DNA of 29,275 bases from NCBI GenBank assembly GCA_040880365.1, contig JBBDIO010000150.1, positions 1 through 29,275 on the forward strand, given 5' to 3'. The notes under the pieces are model-generated. The model worked only from the letters and a program-made list of their open reading frames with translations. It was not told where the DNA came from and made no database searches. Made by a program: the position numbers and the translations under genes. Below are positions 1 through 7,706 of this stretch, piece after piece. Each line of letters begins with the position of its first letter. Position 1 is the stretch's first letter. The DNA comes from JBBDIO01 sp040880365 (GTDB lineage: Bacteria > Chloroflexota > Anaerolineae > Caldilineales > Caldilineaceae).

Positions 1-464
1 CGATAGGTCGAACGGGCATTCAGCAGGCTGTTATCCAGCGTTGCCGCCACCACGTCACGCACGCTGGTTAACTCGGTGGGATCGGCAAGGGTGCGCAAGT
101 CGAGGCGATGGCTTTGCAGCCGATCACTCAACTTACCGGCTTGGACGGGTTCTTGTTCGGAACTAGGCCGCGCGGCAATCGAAAAGTGCAGGTCGCGGCT
201 AAAGGCAAAGCGAAATTCGTTGCTGGGCACCTGGAACAGATTGCGGGCGGCAATTGTATATTCACTGCGACAGGGCGCACTGACAAACAGCTCCTGTGTC
301 TGACCATTTTGGTCATCCCGAATCGTACACATGCCTTCGAGGTTGAAACGCACCTGATAGACCTGACCCGGATTGCCCACAAACCCCCCGCTATAGCGAT
401 AGTAGGGATCGGGCTGGAAGGGTTTGGTTTTCCAGGTGAAGAAAGAACGCGGGAAATCAATCAC
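1..464 (-). CDS. Unidentified protein, N-terminal part (runs off the left edge)
   Basis: An open frame starts with GTG at 464-462 and runs without a stop to the window edge, giving about 154 residues of the N-terminus. An AGGAG sequence lies about 9 nt upstream of the GTG, which decides the start. The first residues read VIDFPRSFFTWKTKPFQPDP, followed by a segment rich in aromatic and beta-type residues with two cysteines, then a more charged helical stretch. I see no signal peptide, membrane segment or catalytic motif, and I do not recognise the family. It is transcribed divergently from the oxidoreductase at 720. Codon use (GC-rich third positions) matches the neighbours, so I take it as a real gene. 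The C-terminus lies outside the window, so no function is proposed. Confidence 0.7.
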   Translation of the reverse strand, partial: MIDFPRSFFTWKTKPFQPDPYYRYSGGFVGNPGQVYQVRFNLEGMCTIRDDQNGQTQELFVSAPCRSEYTIAARNLFQVPSNEFRFAFSRDLHFSIAARPSSEQEPVQAGKLSDRLQSHRLDLRTLADPTELTSVRDVVAATLDNSLLNARSTY

Positions 465-609
465 TGGGTATCTCCTGAGTGTAGCAATATTTTGTCCAGC
501 CCGACGATCTCCAGCCCCTGTGGGGAGAGTCGCGAGCAGCGATTGCGGACGCAATTGATGGCACTATTGTAGCAGTAGAAGCCTTTTGGGGCGATAGAGG
601 GAGCTAGAA

Positions 610-640
610 TCGACGCATGGCGAAAAACGCGTGTTACAAT
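610..640 (+). promoter_or_regulatory. Candidate promoter for the Gfo/Idh/MocA gene
   Basis: A TACAAT -10-like hexamer sits at 635-640 with a weak TCGACG -35-like hexamer at 610-615 (19-bp spacer). The same 11-mer GTTACAATCGG occurs at the tRNA-Leu promoter near 10648, which supports a real -10. The 255-bp region 465-719 between the divergent genes holds nothing else I can name. Confidence 0.35.
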
Positions 641-719
641 CGGACTATTCCATGCACTACCCAATCCATCAGATTCAGCCGCACGAAATGGGGCTGACAC
701 AATGAATTCGAGGAACGCA

Positions 720-1817
720 ATGACAGAAGCGCGCATTGGCATCATCGGCACGGGCTGGTGGGCTACCGACACACATATCCCTGCGCTATTGGCACACCCC
801 AAAGCACGCCTGGTCGCGCTGTGCGATAGCGATCCGGCCCGACTGCAAGCAGCCGCTGACCGCTATGGGCAGGGCGAAAATGGTCAGGGCGAAAAAGAAG
901 GCGCAAACAACAGCACAGATACAGTGGGCGTCTATACCGATGTGCACCAGATGCTGGCAGAAGCCACGCTGGATGGCGTGATCGTGGTTTCGTCCAACGC
1001 CACCCACTATGCAGTGACCAAAGCCTGTTTGCAGGCGGGCGTGCATGTGATGCTGGAAAAACCCATGACCCTGCACGCCGCCGAAGCGCAGGAACTGGTG
1101 GAACTGAGCGCCCAGGCAGGCAAGGAACTCATCATCGGCTACCCCTTTAATTTTGCGCCCTATGCCGTGCGGGCGCGCGCGGTCATCGCCGGGGGCGAAC
1201 TGGGCGCAATTCAGTATGTGGATCTCATCTATAGCTCGTTCATGACCCCGTTGTTCACCGGCGAAGGCTTTGCCGGACGCGCCTTTAATGTGCATGGGCC
1301 GGATCAATATACCAAGCCCGCGCTGCTGGGCGGCGGCCACGGACAGGTGCAGATAACCCACGGCGCGGGGCTGCTCTTTTATGTCACAGGTCTGCAACCG
1401 CAGCGCGTCTCGGCGCTCATGCGCAACCACGGGCTGGCGGTCGATCTGATCAACGTGATGACCGTGCAGTTTGGGCAGGATGCCGTGGGCACGGCGGGGG
1501 GATCGGGCAACTATCGGGGGCTGGTCTTCCGGCTGCTGGTGGGCTGCGAAAATGGGTGGATCGACATCGACGCGCAGAAAGGCGTGGGGCTTATCCACCA
1601 CGACGGCCACACCGAAGAAATTCGCTACGATGCCCAGGCGGCCGCGCATCCGCTTCCCTATGCCACGGCCCACAATCTGGTCGATGTGATCACCGGCGAC
1701 GCCACCAATGGCAGCTCGGCAGAAGTCGGTTGGCGCGCCGTGGAATTGCTCGAAGCGGCCTATCGTTCGGCCAACCAGGATGGCGCTTTTGTCGATGTGT
1801 CGGATCTGTATCGCTAG
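720..1817 (+). CDS. Gfo/Idh/MocA family NAD(P)-dependent oxidoreductase
   Basis: A 365-residue protein. The N-terminal Rossmann fold shows GIIGTGWW (residues 7-14), and the family EKP signature is at residues 113-115 (MLEKPMTLHAAEA), where the Lys takes part in catalysis. The C-terminal half is the alpha/beta dimerisation and substrate domain. Members oxidise or epimerise sugars, inositols or similar polyols using NAD(P). The ATG at 720 is preferred over one at 702 because GAGG lies just upstream of it and the fold begins immediately. A low-complexity insert, GQGENGQGEKEGANN, falls between the first helix pair and YTDVHQML; it contains a 15-bp-period DNA repeat. The gene converges on the isomerase at 1853 with a 35-bp gap. 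A role in the neighbouring sugar-type catabolic cluster is likely but inferred; the substrate is not readable from sequence. Confidence 0.9.
   Translation: MTEARIGIIGTGWWATDTHIPALLAHPKARLVALCDSDPARLQAAADRYGQGENGQGEKEGANNSTDTVGVYTDVHQMLAEATLDGVIVVSSNATHYAVTKACLQAGVHVMLEKPMTLHAAEAQELVELSAQAGKELIIGYPFNFAPYAVRARAVIAGGELGAIQYVDLIYSSFMTPLFTGEGFAGRAFNVHGPDQYTKPALLGGGHGQVQITHGAGLLFYVTGLQPQRVSALMRNHGLAVDLINVMTVQFGQDAVGTAGGSGNYRGLVFRLLVGCENGWIDIDAQKGVGLIHHDGHTEEIRYDAQAAAHPLPYATAHNLVDVITGDATNGSSAEVGWRAVELLEAAYRSANQDGAFVDVSDLYR
870..899 (+). repeat. 15-bp-period near-tandem repeat inside the oxidoreductase gene
   Basis: CAGGGCGAAAA occurs at 870-880 and again at 885-895, encoding GQGENGQGEK. It is a short low-complexity insert in the Rossmann domain, probably a slippage duplication. 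Confidence 0.6.
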
Positions 1818-1852
1818 CGGACACGGCGCAGACGCGTTTCTGCCTGGCGCGC

Positions 1853-2656
1853 CTAGCCAAACAAATCGCGACCATAGGCCAAATCTTCCACGATCAGGCG
1901 GTCTACCTGGTCGTGGGCAGAATATTCTGCCGAAAACGTGAGCGGCCCGGCATAGCCCACAAGTCTGACCGCGTCTGCCACCGCGCCCCAGTCGGATCGC
2001 CCCTGGCGGCCCGATGTGAAGTAGGCTTCCCATTGCGCCTGCGCCGCTTCGGGTCCGCTCACCTTGCGCCAATAGGCGTTCTTCAGATTCACCATGCAAA
2101 GATGCGATTGGAGAATCTCCAGCCCCGATCTGGGGTCTTCGCCCTGCAACGCATTGTGCGACGGATCCCAGATCGCGCCCACCTGTTGGGGGTCATAGTC
2201 TTTGATCAGGTGATAGAGTCCCATGGCGTTGATGGGCAGAAAATTCCCAGAGTGGTGCTGCACGCCGATCTGCACCTCATATTGTTCGCACAACGGCACA
2301 GCCGCGTCCAACGCCTGGCGCGCCTGCTGTTCGTCTTCCCAATAGCTCTGGTCGCTGCGGCTGAACATGACCCGATTCATGGAAATGTTGGCGGCAGCCG
2401 CGGCAGCATAGAGCCGCTCGTCATCCAGCGGCAACGCCACTGTGAGATTGTGGATTTGAATGCCGTGATCGGCAAAAATATCCACCACCCCCGGCAAATC
2501 GCGTTCGATAGTTTCCGGCGCACAGGGAAAGCCCGGACGCACGGGAAATTCAATAAGATCGAAGCCCAGGCTGCGCACATGCGCCGCCATCGCGGGCGCG
2601 GTCATCCCTTTCCAGGGCTTCACAAATACGGCAAAACGAGTTTTGTTATCGCTCAT
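1853..2656 (-). CDS. TIM-barrel sugar phosphate isomerase/epimerase family protein
   Basis: A 267-residue protein of the xylose isomerase-like / AP endonuclease 2 barrel superfamily. The family signatures seen are QHHSGN (133-138), WDPSHN (163-168, supplying the metal-binding Asp164 and His167) and a C-terminal FSAEYS with Glu244 as the likely last metal ligand. Such enzymes isomerise or epimerise sugars and keto-acids with a divalent metal. The Gln133-His-His variant in place of the more usual Glu is, from memory, typical of one subfamily rather than a defect. The ATG at 2656 follows AAAGGA about 9 nt upstream. It is the second gene of a leftward pair, 116 bp behind the cysteine hydrolase. 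A GC-rich hairpin (2687-2693 with 2699-2705) lies in that gap. The cytoplasmic role and substrate are unknown. Confidence 0.85.
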   Translation of the reverse strand: MSDNKTRFAVFVKPWKGMTAPAMAAHVRSLGFDLIEFPVRPGFPCAPETIERDLPGVVDIFADHGIQIHNLTVALPLDDERLYAAAAAANISMNRVMFSRSDQSYWEDEQQARQALDAAVPLCEQYEVQIGVQHHSGNFLPINAMGLYHLIKDYDPQQVGAIWDPSHNALQGEDPRSGLEILQSHLCMVNLKNAYWRKVSGPEAAQAQWEAYFTSGRQGRSDWGAVADAVRLVGYAGPLTFSAEYSAHDQVDRLIVEDLAYGRDLFG

Positions 2657-2772
2657 GATTCAAATCCTTTGCGGAATCGCACAGCAGGCGCGCGCAATGC
2701 GCGCCCGAAGCCGCGACGCACCCCTGTGAGCAGTAGAGTTTTGTCGGTTAGTCGTTGCAATTTCTTCTCACC

Positions 2773-3537
2773 TCATCCAGCCAGATCTTGGGCAGTAATA
2801 GTGGGGCACCAAAAGCGTTCAATATAGCCCACCACCAATTGCGTGCCGGCGTCGTGGCTCACATAGGGCGGCATTGCCGGGTTATACATGGCATCGGTCA
2901 GGTCGCGCACCAGGGCAATTTCCACCCCCCAGCGCACCATCTGCTTGATGGCAAACGAACGATTGAGCACACACATATTGGTATGCACCCCCATGAGCAG
3001 CACCTGTTGGATAGCATGGTGGCGCAGGTAGCTGTAGACTTCCGCCCCCTGGTCCGAAATCCCATCGCGCGCGGGATCAATTTCGATGGCGCTATGCTGG
3101 CGCGACCATGCCCGGTGTTCGTTGAGTTCCCCGGTATCCGAGGTTGGGTCCGAATTGTTGATAGGCAATGGCGGATCTTCGACCGCCCGCGCGGTGGGTG
3201 GTTCGATGGGCGCCAGCTCTTGCATACGCCGGCGCGCCGGATGGTCGGCGTAAAAGTCCAGCGTATTCGAAGGCGCGTGGATGATATGCGCGCCCTGGTT
3301 GCGCGCGCGGGCAATCATCTGGTTCATGCGCGGGGCCATGCTGTCCACGCGCTCGGCTGCGCCCCGGCTCCAGTGGTTGTCCCACATGTCACAAATGATG
3401 ATGGCACACTGGTCTGCGGGCACACGTCGCGTGGCATGGTGGGCCTGCCATTCGTTATAGCCATTGGCATTCTGGTGCAAACGAAACGTGCGCAGATTGA
3501 AAACAAACTCCGACTGTTGATTATCCATTTCGGGCAT
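2773..3537 (-). CDS. Cysteine hydrolase of the isochorismatase-like superfamily
   Basis: A 254-residue protein. It has the nucleophile-region motif GVHTNMCVLNRSF (catalytic Cys189) and the first-strand Asp50 (IIICDMWDNHW), two members of the Asp-Lys-Cys triad of isochorismatase, nicotinamidase and N-carbamoyl amidase folds. Residues 91-150 form a long insert compared with the roughly 200-residue core, and I cannot place the usual Lys: the region reads IEIDPARDGISDQGAEVY. The C-terminal RDLTDAMYNP...VSHDAGT...YIERFWCPT resembles an uncharacterised group I associate with Planctomycetes-like genomes. The ATG at 3537 is taken as the start, with AAGGGAG about 12 nt upstream; a second ATG three codons on is possible. 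It is divergent from the transporter operon. It probably hydrolyses an amide or ester bond; the substrate is unknown. Confidence 0.8.
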   Translation of the reverse strand: MPEMDNQQSEFVFNLRTFRLHQNANGYNEWQAHHATRRVPADQCAIIICDMWDNHWSRGAAERVDSMAPRMNQMIARARNQGAHIIHAPSNTLDFYADHPARRRMQELAPIEPPTARAVEDPPLPINNSDPTSDTGELNEHRAWSRQHSAIEIDPARDGISDQGAEVYSYLRHHAIQQVLLMGVHTNMCVLNRSFAIKQMVRWGVEIALVRDLTDAMYNPAMPPYVSHDAGTQLVVGYIERFWCPTITAQDLAG

Positions 3538-4038
3538 GTGTATACAAAACTCCCTTCAAGAGTGCCTGGGCTAAAATGATTTCGGCCACTTTCATGGTTT
3601 TGAGGGTGTCGAATATCCGCGCCCATGCCCTGGAGCGATGGCGTCTCGATCTTGCATTTGGCTTGGACAAAGGGCAGCGGGCAGCGGGGACAAAACGCAC
3701 ACGCTACGGGCGGATTGGGAAACTGCAAGCAGGGCAGCTTATGGCACGGACTATACACAGTTGAATAAATTGTAAAATGGTCATGCGAGGGTTGGCAAAC
3801 CGCCCAATACGCGCACAGGTGGTCCACCCACAGGCCAGTCTGCGCCAGGCTGTCCAGATTGTAAGCGCCAGTCCGCCAGTCCTGCAAAATTGACACCAGA
3901 ATTTGAGTGTGATAGGCTTTTTTAGTAGAGATTCATATGTAAAATCGACGTGCGCTAATCTTTATTTTCCTCGGCGCATTGCTCAAAACTTCTTGGCTCA
4001 CTTAATGGGCAGATCCCAATCGCCATTAGTTAAGCATC

Positions 4039-4065
4039 ATGACATTCCCACATCCATGATATAAT
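4039..4065 (+). promoter_or_regulatory. Candidate promoter of the transporter operon
   Basis: A perfect TATAAT lies at 4060-4065, followed by a T-run. ATGACA at 4039-4044 matches five of six -35 bases but with a short 15-bp spacer. Transcription from here would give a leader of about 220 nt before the ATG at 4295, containing the 4174-4223 repeats. Confidence 0.45.
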
Positions 4066-4173
4066 TTTTTGGTCGTTGCGGCTGATATTGCGCCGTGTCT
4101 CTTCAACACGTGATTTACCCCCTTTACCCCTTTATCCTATAGAGCGGCTTGACAACGACACACCTGTATCGAT

Positions 4174-4223
4174 CACCTGTCACATTCACATCTTTGATAT
4201 TCACACCTATCACATTCACATCT
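4174..4223 (+). repeat. 20-bp direct repeat with 30-bp period in the transporter leader
   Basis: CACCTGTCACATTCACATCT at 4174-4193 recurs at 4204-4223 with a single change (G to A at position 7). A further partial copy, TCTGTCACATT, follows at 4221-4231. The 30-bp spacing is close to three helical turns, so the copies face the same side of the DNA. This is the layout of operator half-sites for a regulator, or of a repeated RNA leader element. The regulator gene is not in the window. Confidence 0.7.
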
Positions 4224-4294
4224 GTCACATTGGCACCATTTACATTGGCCCACAAATTTCTATTTGGTCCATGAATTTCCATGAGGAGAGTGAT

Positions 4295-5686
4295 ATGCGT
4301 AAGAATGCACTAAGCCGTCGACAGTTTTTAGCGTTGACCTCGGCAGTGGGCGTCACCGCGCTGGCCGCGTGTGCTGCACCCGCTGCCGCCCCCGCCGGTG
4401 GCAGCGAAGCCGCGTCGAGCCCTGCCGCCGCCAGCCACACCGTATCACACTGGGTCTATTCTGCCCTGCCCCTGGACCGTGATACGCTGACCAGCGTGCC
4501 CGCAGATCGCACCGAAAACGTGGTGCAATATTTCGACTGGAGCGCGGAATTATTCGAAGCGGATAATCCCAACGTCAATGTGCAGCTGGAATATCTGCCC
4601 CACGACCAGAGCTGGTTCGCCAAGCTCGATGCGACGCTGATTGCCGGCACACCGCCGGATGTGGTGCAGGGGCCGGTTTCCGAAGCCGCGAAATATGTGC
4701 CGCTGGGCGCGCTTTCGCCCATTAACGACTATATTGCGCCCGAAATTCAGGCCGATCTCCACCCGGCTATCGTGGCCGAAGCCAGCTTCGACGGCGATCA
4801 ATATCTTTGGCCGTGGCGGCTTTCCTTTGGCGGCGGCATCCAGATCAACGCCACGACGTGGGAAGAAAACGGCGTCGCCGACCTGTTGCCCACCGGCGAA
4901 ACCCGGCGCTGGCTCATGGAAGATTTCCTGAATGCGGCCATTGCCAACACCACCGACGGTCTCTATGGCACCGTGTTGTGCACCGACATTCACTATCACA
5001 TCACCCAGTTCATGTATGGCTTTGGCGCACGGCTCTTCAACGAAGACGAAACCGCCATCGCGCTCAACAGCCCCGAAGGGGTAGACGGCCTGCAATGGAT
5101 CGTCGATCTGGAGAACGTGCATCAGGTCGCCGTGCCGGGCAGCGCGATTCGCAGCGCCGCCGAAGCCGGGCAGATCTTCACCGAAGAACGCGCCGCTACC
5201 TATCCTTCGCAGGGGTCGGGTATGACGCCCGCAGAATTCCGCGACAACCCCGATTTCCGCTGGTATTGGGCGCCGCCGCCCAACGTGCCCGGTGCCGAAC
5301 CGGCCGTCATGACCAACATTCACGGTCACTATGTCTTCCAGCAGGAAGATGCCGAGCGCACCGCCGCCGCGCATAGTTGGACCCAATATCTGACCCGCCC
5401 CGAAGCATTGGCCCTGACCCGCGATGCCTTTGGTATGCCGCCGGCCCTGGTATCGCTCTGGGAAGAGATCGAAGATGAGAACATGCGCGTCGGGCTGCGC
5501 TTCACCGACATCATGTCCACCTTTGGTCGCCGGGCAAGCGCCGCGGCCATCACCTTCTCCCTGGCGCCGCGCATGCTCGAAGCGGCTCTCAGCGGTCAGT
5601 CCACCCCGGCAGAAGCTCTGGCCGAGTTTGAAGCCGAGGGCAACCGCCTGATCGAAGAAGCCATCGCCGACGCAGAAGCGGCCTAA
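4295..5686 (+). CDS. ABC transporter substrate-binding lipoprotein (family 1, sugar type)
   Basis: A 463-residue extracytoplasmic solute-binding protein. The N-terminus has a twin-arginine motif SRRQFL (7-12), a hydrophobic stretch and a lipobox LAAC with Cys26, followed by an Ala/Pro-rich linker, so it is probably a Tat-exported, lipid-anchored protein. The body resembles the MalE/UgpB type, including LIAGTPPDVV and the aromatic segments that line the binding cleft. I start at the ATG at 4295 because GAGGAG is just upstream and the signal peptide begins there; the longer frame from 4076 reads through repetitive leader sequence. It is the first gene of an operon with two CUT1 permeases, and captures a solute outside the membrane. 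The ligand may be a sugar or another polar compound; sequence alone does not tell. Confidence 0.9.
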   Translation: MRKNALSRRQFLALTSAVGVTALAACAAPAAAPAGGSEAASSPAAASHTVSHWVYSALPLDRDTLTSVPADRTENVVQYFDWSAELFEADNPNVNVQLEYLPHDQSWFAKLDATLIAGTPPDVVQGPVSEAAKYVPLGALSPINDYIAPEIQADLHPAIVAEASFDGDQYLWPWRLSFGGGIQINATTWEENGVADLLPTGETRRWLMEDFLNAAIANTTDGLYGTVLCTDIHYHITQFMYGFGARLFNEDETAIALNSPEGVDGLQWIVDLENVHQVAVPGSAIRSAAEAGQIFTEERAATYPSQGSGMTPAEFRDNPDFRWYWAPPPNVPGAEPAVMTNIHGHYVFQQEDAERTAAAHSWTQYLTRPEALALTRDAFGMPPALVSLWEEIEDENMRVGLRFTDIMSTFGRRASAAAITFSLAPRMLEAALSGQSTPAEALAEFEAEGNRLIEEAIADAEAA

Positions 5687-5785
5687 ACCCACGCCGCATG
5701 GCGCAACAGGGGGTATGCAGCCGGTTATGGGCCTGCGTACCCCCTGTTTTCCCATCCAGTTATCCCTGCATCTACAGGAGGAACC

Positions 5786-6673
5786 ATGGCAAAACAACTG
5801 CTTACCCGGCGGGGGCGCGGCGCGCTGTGGGGCTATTTCTTTATCCTGCCCAGCCTGCTGGCCTTTGTGGCTTTCTCGCTCTACCCTATGGTCGATTCCA
5901 TTATCCTGAGCTTTCAACGCTTGCGGCTGACGGGCCGTGAATGGGTGGGCCTGGAAAATTATGAACGGCTGGCGAGTGAACCCGCCTTTTTCAAGATTAT
6001 GGGCAACACATTTCTCTATGCCCTCCTCATTGTGCCGCCGGGCGTGCTGCTGGCTCTGGTGCTGGCAACCCTGATCTTCCGCCTGCCCCAACCGATGGGC
6101 ACCTTTTTCAAATCGGCGTTCTACCTGCCGGTAGTCACATCGGGTGTCGTGCTCAGCATGGTCTGGCTCTATCTCTACAATCCGGCCTTTGGGCTTTTGA
6201 ACCACCTGCTGGGCGAAATCGGCGTCGAGCCGGTGCTCTGGCTGGCAGATCCCCGCTTCAGCATCATCAGCCTGGTCATCATGTATCACGCCTCGCACTG
6301 GGGCGGCTCGATTATCATTCTCACAGCCTCGATGGGCAGCATCCCGCGCGAATTGTACGAAGCGGCCGCGATTGAAGGCGCGGGGATTTTGCGCCAGGCC
6401 ATCTCCATCACCGTGCCGCTCCTCAAACCCGCACTTACCTATATCTCCATTCTGGGCACCATTGCCTCGTTGCAGATCTTCACCGAAATTTTTGTCATGA
6501 CGCGGGGTGGCCCCAACTTTGCCACCACCAACATGGTCTTTTCCATCTATGAATATGGGTTTATTCGCTTCGACTTTGGACGGGCGTCTGCGGTTGCCAT
6601 CATTCTGTTGGTCATCACCATCACCTTCGCCATCATCCAGTTCCGGGTCATGCGGACCAATGTCGAATACTAG
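5786..6673 (+). CDS. ABC transporter permease, MalF/UgpA type
   Basis: A 295-residue inner-membrane permease with about six hydrophobic segments. The EAA loop that contacts the ATPase reads LYEAAAIEGAG (about residues 190-200), with TVPLLKPAL following, as in CUT1 transporters. The ATG at 5786 has AGGAGG seven bases upstream. It lies 99 bp after the binding-protein gene and 22 bp before the second permease, so it is in one operon with them. No ATP-binding subunit is encoded in the cluster; CUT1 systems often share a MsmK/UgpC-type ATPase from elsewhere in the genome. The N-terminus RRGRGALWGYFFILPSLLAF is typical of the family. Confidence 0.92.
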   Translation: MAKQLLTRRGRGALWGYFFILPSLLAFVAFSLYPMVDSIILSFQRLRLTGREWVGLENYERLASEPAFFKIMGNTFLYALLIVPPGVLLALVLATLIFRLPQPMGTFFKSAFYLPVVTSGVVLSMVWLYLYNPAFGLLNHLLGEIGVEPVLWLADPRFSIISLVIMYHASHWGGSIIILTASMGSIPRELYEAAAIEGAGILRQAISITVPLLKPALTYISILGTIASLQIFTEIFVMTRGGPNFATTNMVFSIYEYGFIRFDFGRASAVAIILLVITITFAIIQFRVMRTNVEY

Positions 6674-6695
6674 TGGAATCTAGAAAGGCAACACC

Positions 6696-7637
6696 GTGTC
6701 AATCAGTCCCGTACCCACTACCCCGGTGACCAACAGCACTGTTTCCACTACGCCCGTGGTCCAAAGCCGCAACATTTTTTCACGGATGCGGCGCAGCTGG
6801 CGTGAAGCCACCCCTGCCGAACGCATCTTCATGTTCATCGCCTATATCGTCCTTTCCAGCTGGGCATTTGTGAGCCTGTTCCCACTCTATTGGATGGTCA
6901 CCACCGCGCTCAAGCCGCCGACCATCGTCATGAGCCTGCCGCCTGAGTGGATCCCCACCGATATTTCATTGAATAATTTCCGCGAAGCCTTTGCCAATTC
7001 GCCGGTTCTGCGGTGGACGCTAAACAGCCTGTTCATATCCGTACTGGTGACCCTGTTCCAGCTCATTTTTGCGTCGATGGCGGGCTATGGGTTTGCCAAG
7101 AAACAATTTCCAGGGCGCGAAATTATTTTCTGGGCCTATGTCAGTTCCATGATGATCCCCGGCTTTGCGCTGATCATTCCCCTTTTCACCCTCATGACCG
7201 AATTTGGGCTGGTGAACACCTATACAGGTCTCATCGCGCCGGGGCTTTCGGCGCCATTTGGCGTATTTCTCATGCGCCAGTTTATCCAGACGCTGCCTAC
7301 CGAACTCATCGAAGCGGCCACCATCGACGGCTGTTCCGAAGTGGGCGTCTTCACCCATATCATTCTGCCCCTTTCCAAACCGGGCCTGGCCGTGCTGGGC
7401 ATCTTCGTCTTCATCGGCCAATGGAACGCGTTTCTCTGGCCTTTGATCGTAGTCAACTCGGCGGATATGATGACCCTGACCGTCGGCTTTGCGCTGCTGG
7501 CGAATCGCGAACTGCGCGTCAACTTTGGCGCCATGATGGCCGCGGGCACCTATATGGCGCTCTTCCAGATTTTTGTCTTCTTTGCCGGCCAACGCTACTT
7601 CGTACAGGGTATCACCGTGGGCAGCATCAAAGGCTGA
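6696..7637 (+). CDS. ABC transporter permease, MalG/UgpE type
   Basis: A 313-residue partner permease. It has about six membrane segments and an EAA loop ELIEAATIDGCSE followed by IILPLSKPGL (about residues 203-230). The C-terminus FFAGQRYFVQGITVGSIKG is the usual MalG-type ending. The start is GTG at 6696, with GAAAGG about 8 nt upstream. The first 35 residues are Thr/Pro/Val-rich and poorly conserved (SPVPTTPVTNSTVSTTPVV), which is longer than usual. It forms the membrane channel with the preceding permease and is followed 69 bp later by the gamma-glutamyltransferase-like gene. Confidence 0.92.
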   Translation: MSISPVPTTPVTNSTVSTTPVVQSRNIFSRMRRSWREATPAERIFMFIAYIVLSSWAFVSLFPLYWMVTTALKPPTIVMSLPPEWIPTDISLNNFREAFANSPVLRWTLNSLFISVLVTLFQLIFASMAGYGFAKKQFPGREIIFWAYVSSMMIPGFALIIPLFTLMTEFGLVNTYTGLIAPGLSAPFGVFLMRQFIQTLPTELIEAATIDGCSEVGVFTHIILPLSKPGLAVLGIFVFIGQWNAFLWPLIVVNSADMMTLTVGFALLANRELRVNFGAMMAAGTYMALFQIFVFFAGQRYFVQGITVGSIKG

Positions 7638-7706
7638 TCCAAACCAGTTTGCTATATTGACCAAACCCAAACCTGAAATTACCAGATTGAACAGAGAGGA
7701 TGGCAT

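Larger units (their letters stand above)
3538..4294. other. Divergent intergenic control region
   Basis: These 757 bp separate the leftward hydrolase-isomerase pair from the rightward transporter operon. No open frame here looks like a protein. The region is more AT-rich than the coding parts from about 3765. On the minus strand TTTTAC (about 3780) and TATAGT (about 3755) with a 16-bp gap could be the promoter of the hydrolase. TAATGG at 4003-4008 and CCATTA at 4023-4028 form an inverted repeat with a 14-nt spacer. The rightward promoter and a 30-bp-period repeat are listed separately. Confidence 0.6.

Noticed and set aside
3576..3764. Small 62-codon open frame in the divergent region
   Set aside because: No recognisable motif, no convincing ribosome site, and composition typical of chance frames.
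3324..3896. Open frame on the minus strand rich in Cys and Pro
   Set aside because: It overlaps the cysteine hydrolase in another frame and the control region, and shows no protein-like conservation pattern or ribosome site.
4076..4294. A longer N-terminal extension of the binding protein read from 4076
   Set aside because: The extension translates repetitive leader DNA (His/Ile-rich) and would bury the signal peptide; GAGGAG lies directly before the ATG at 4295.
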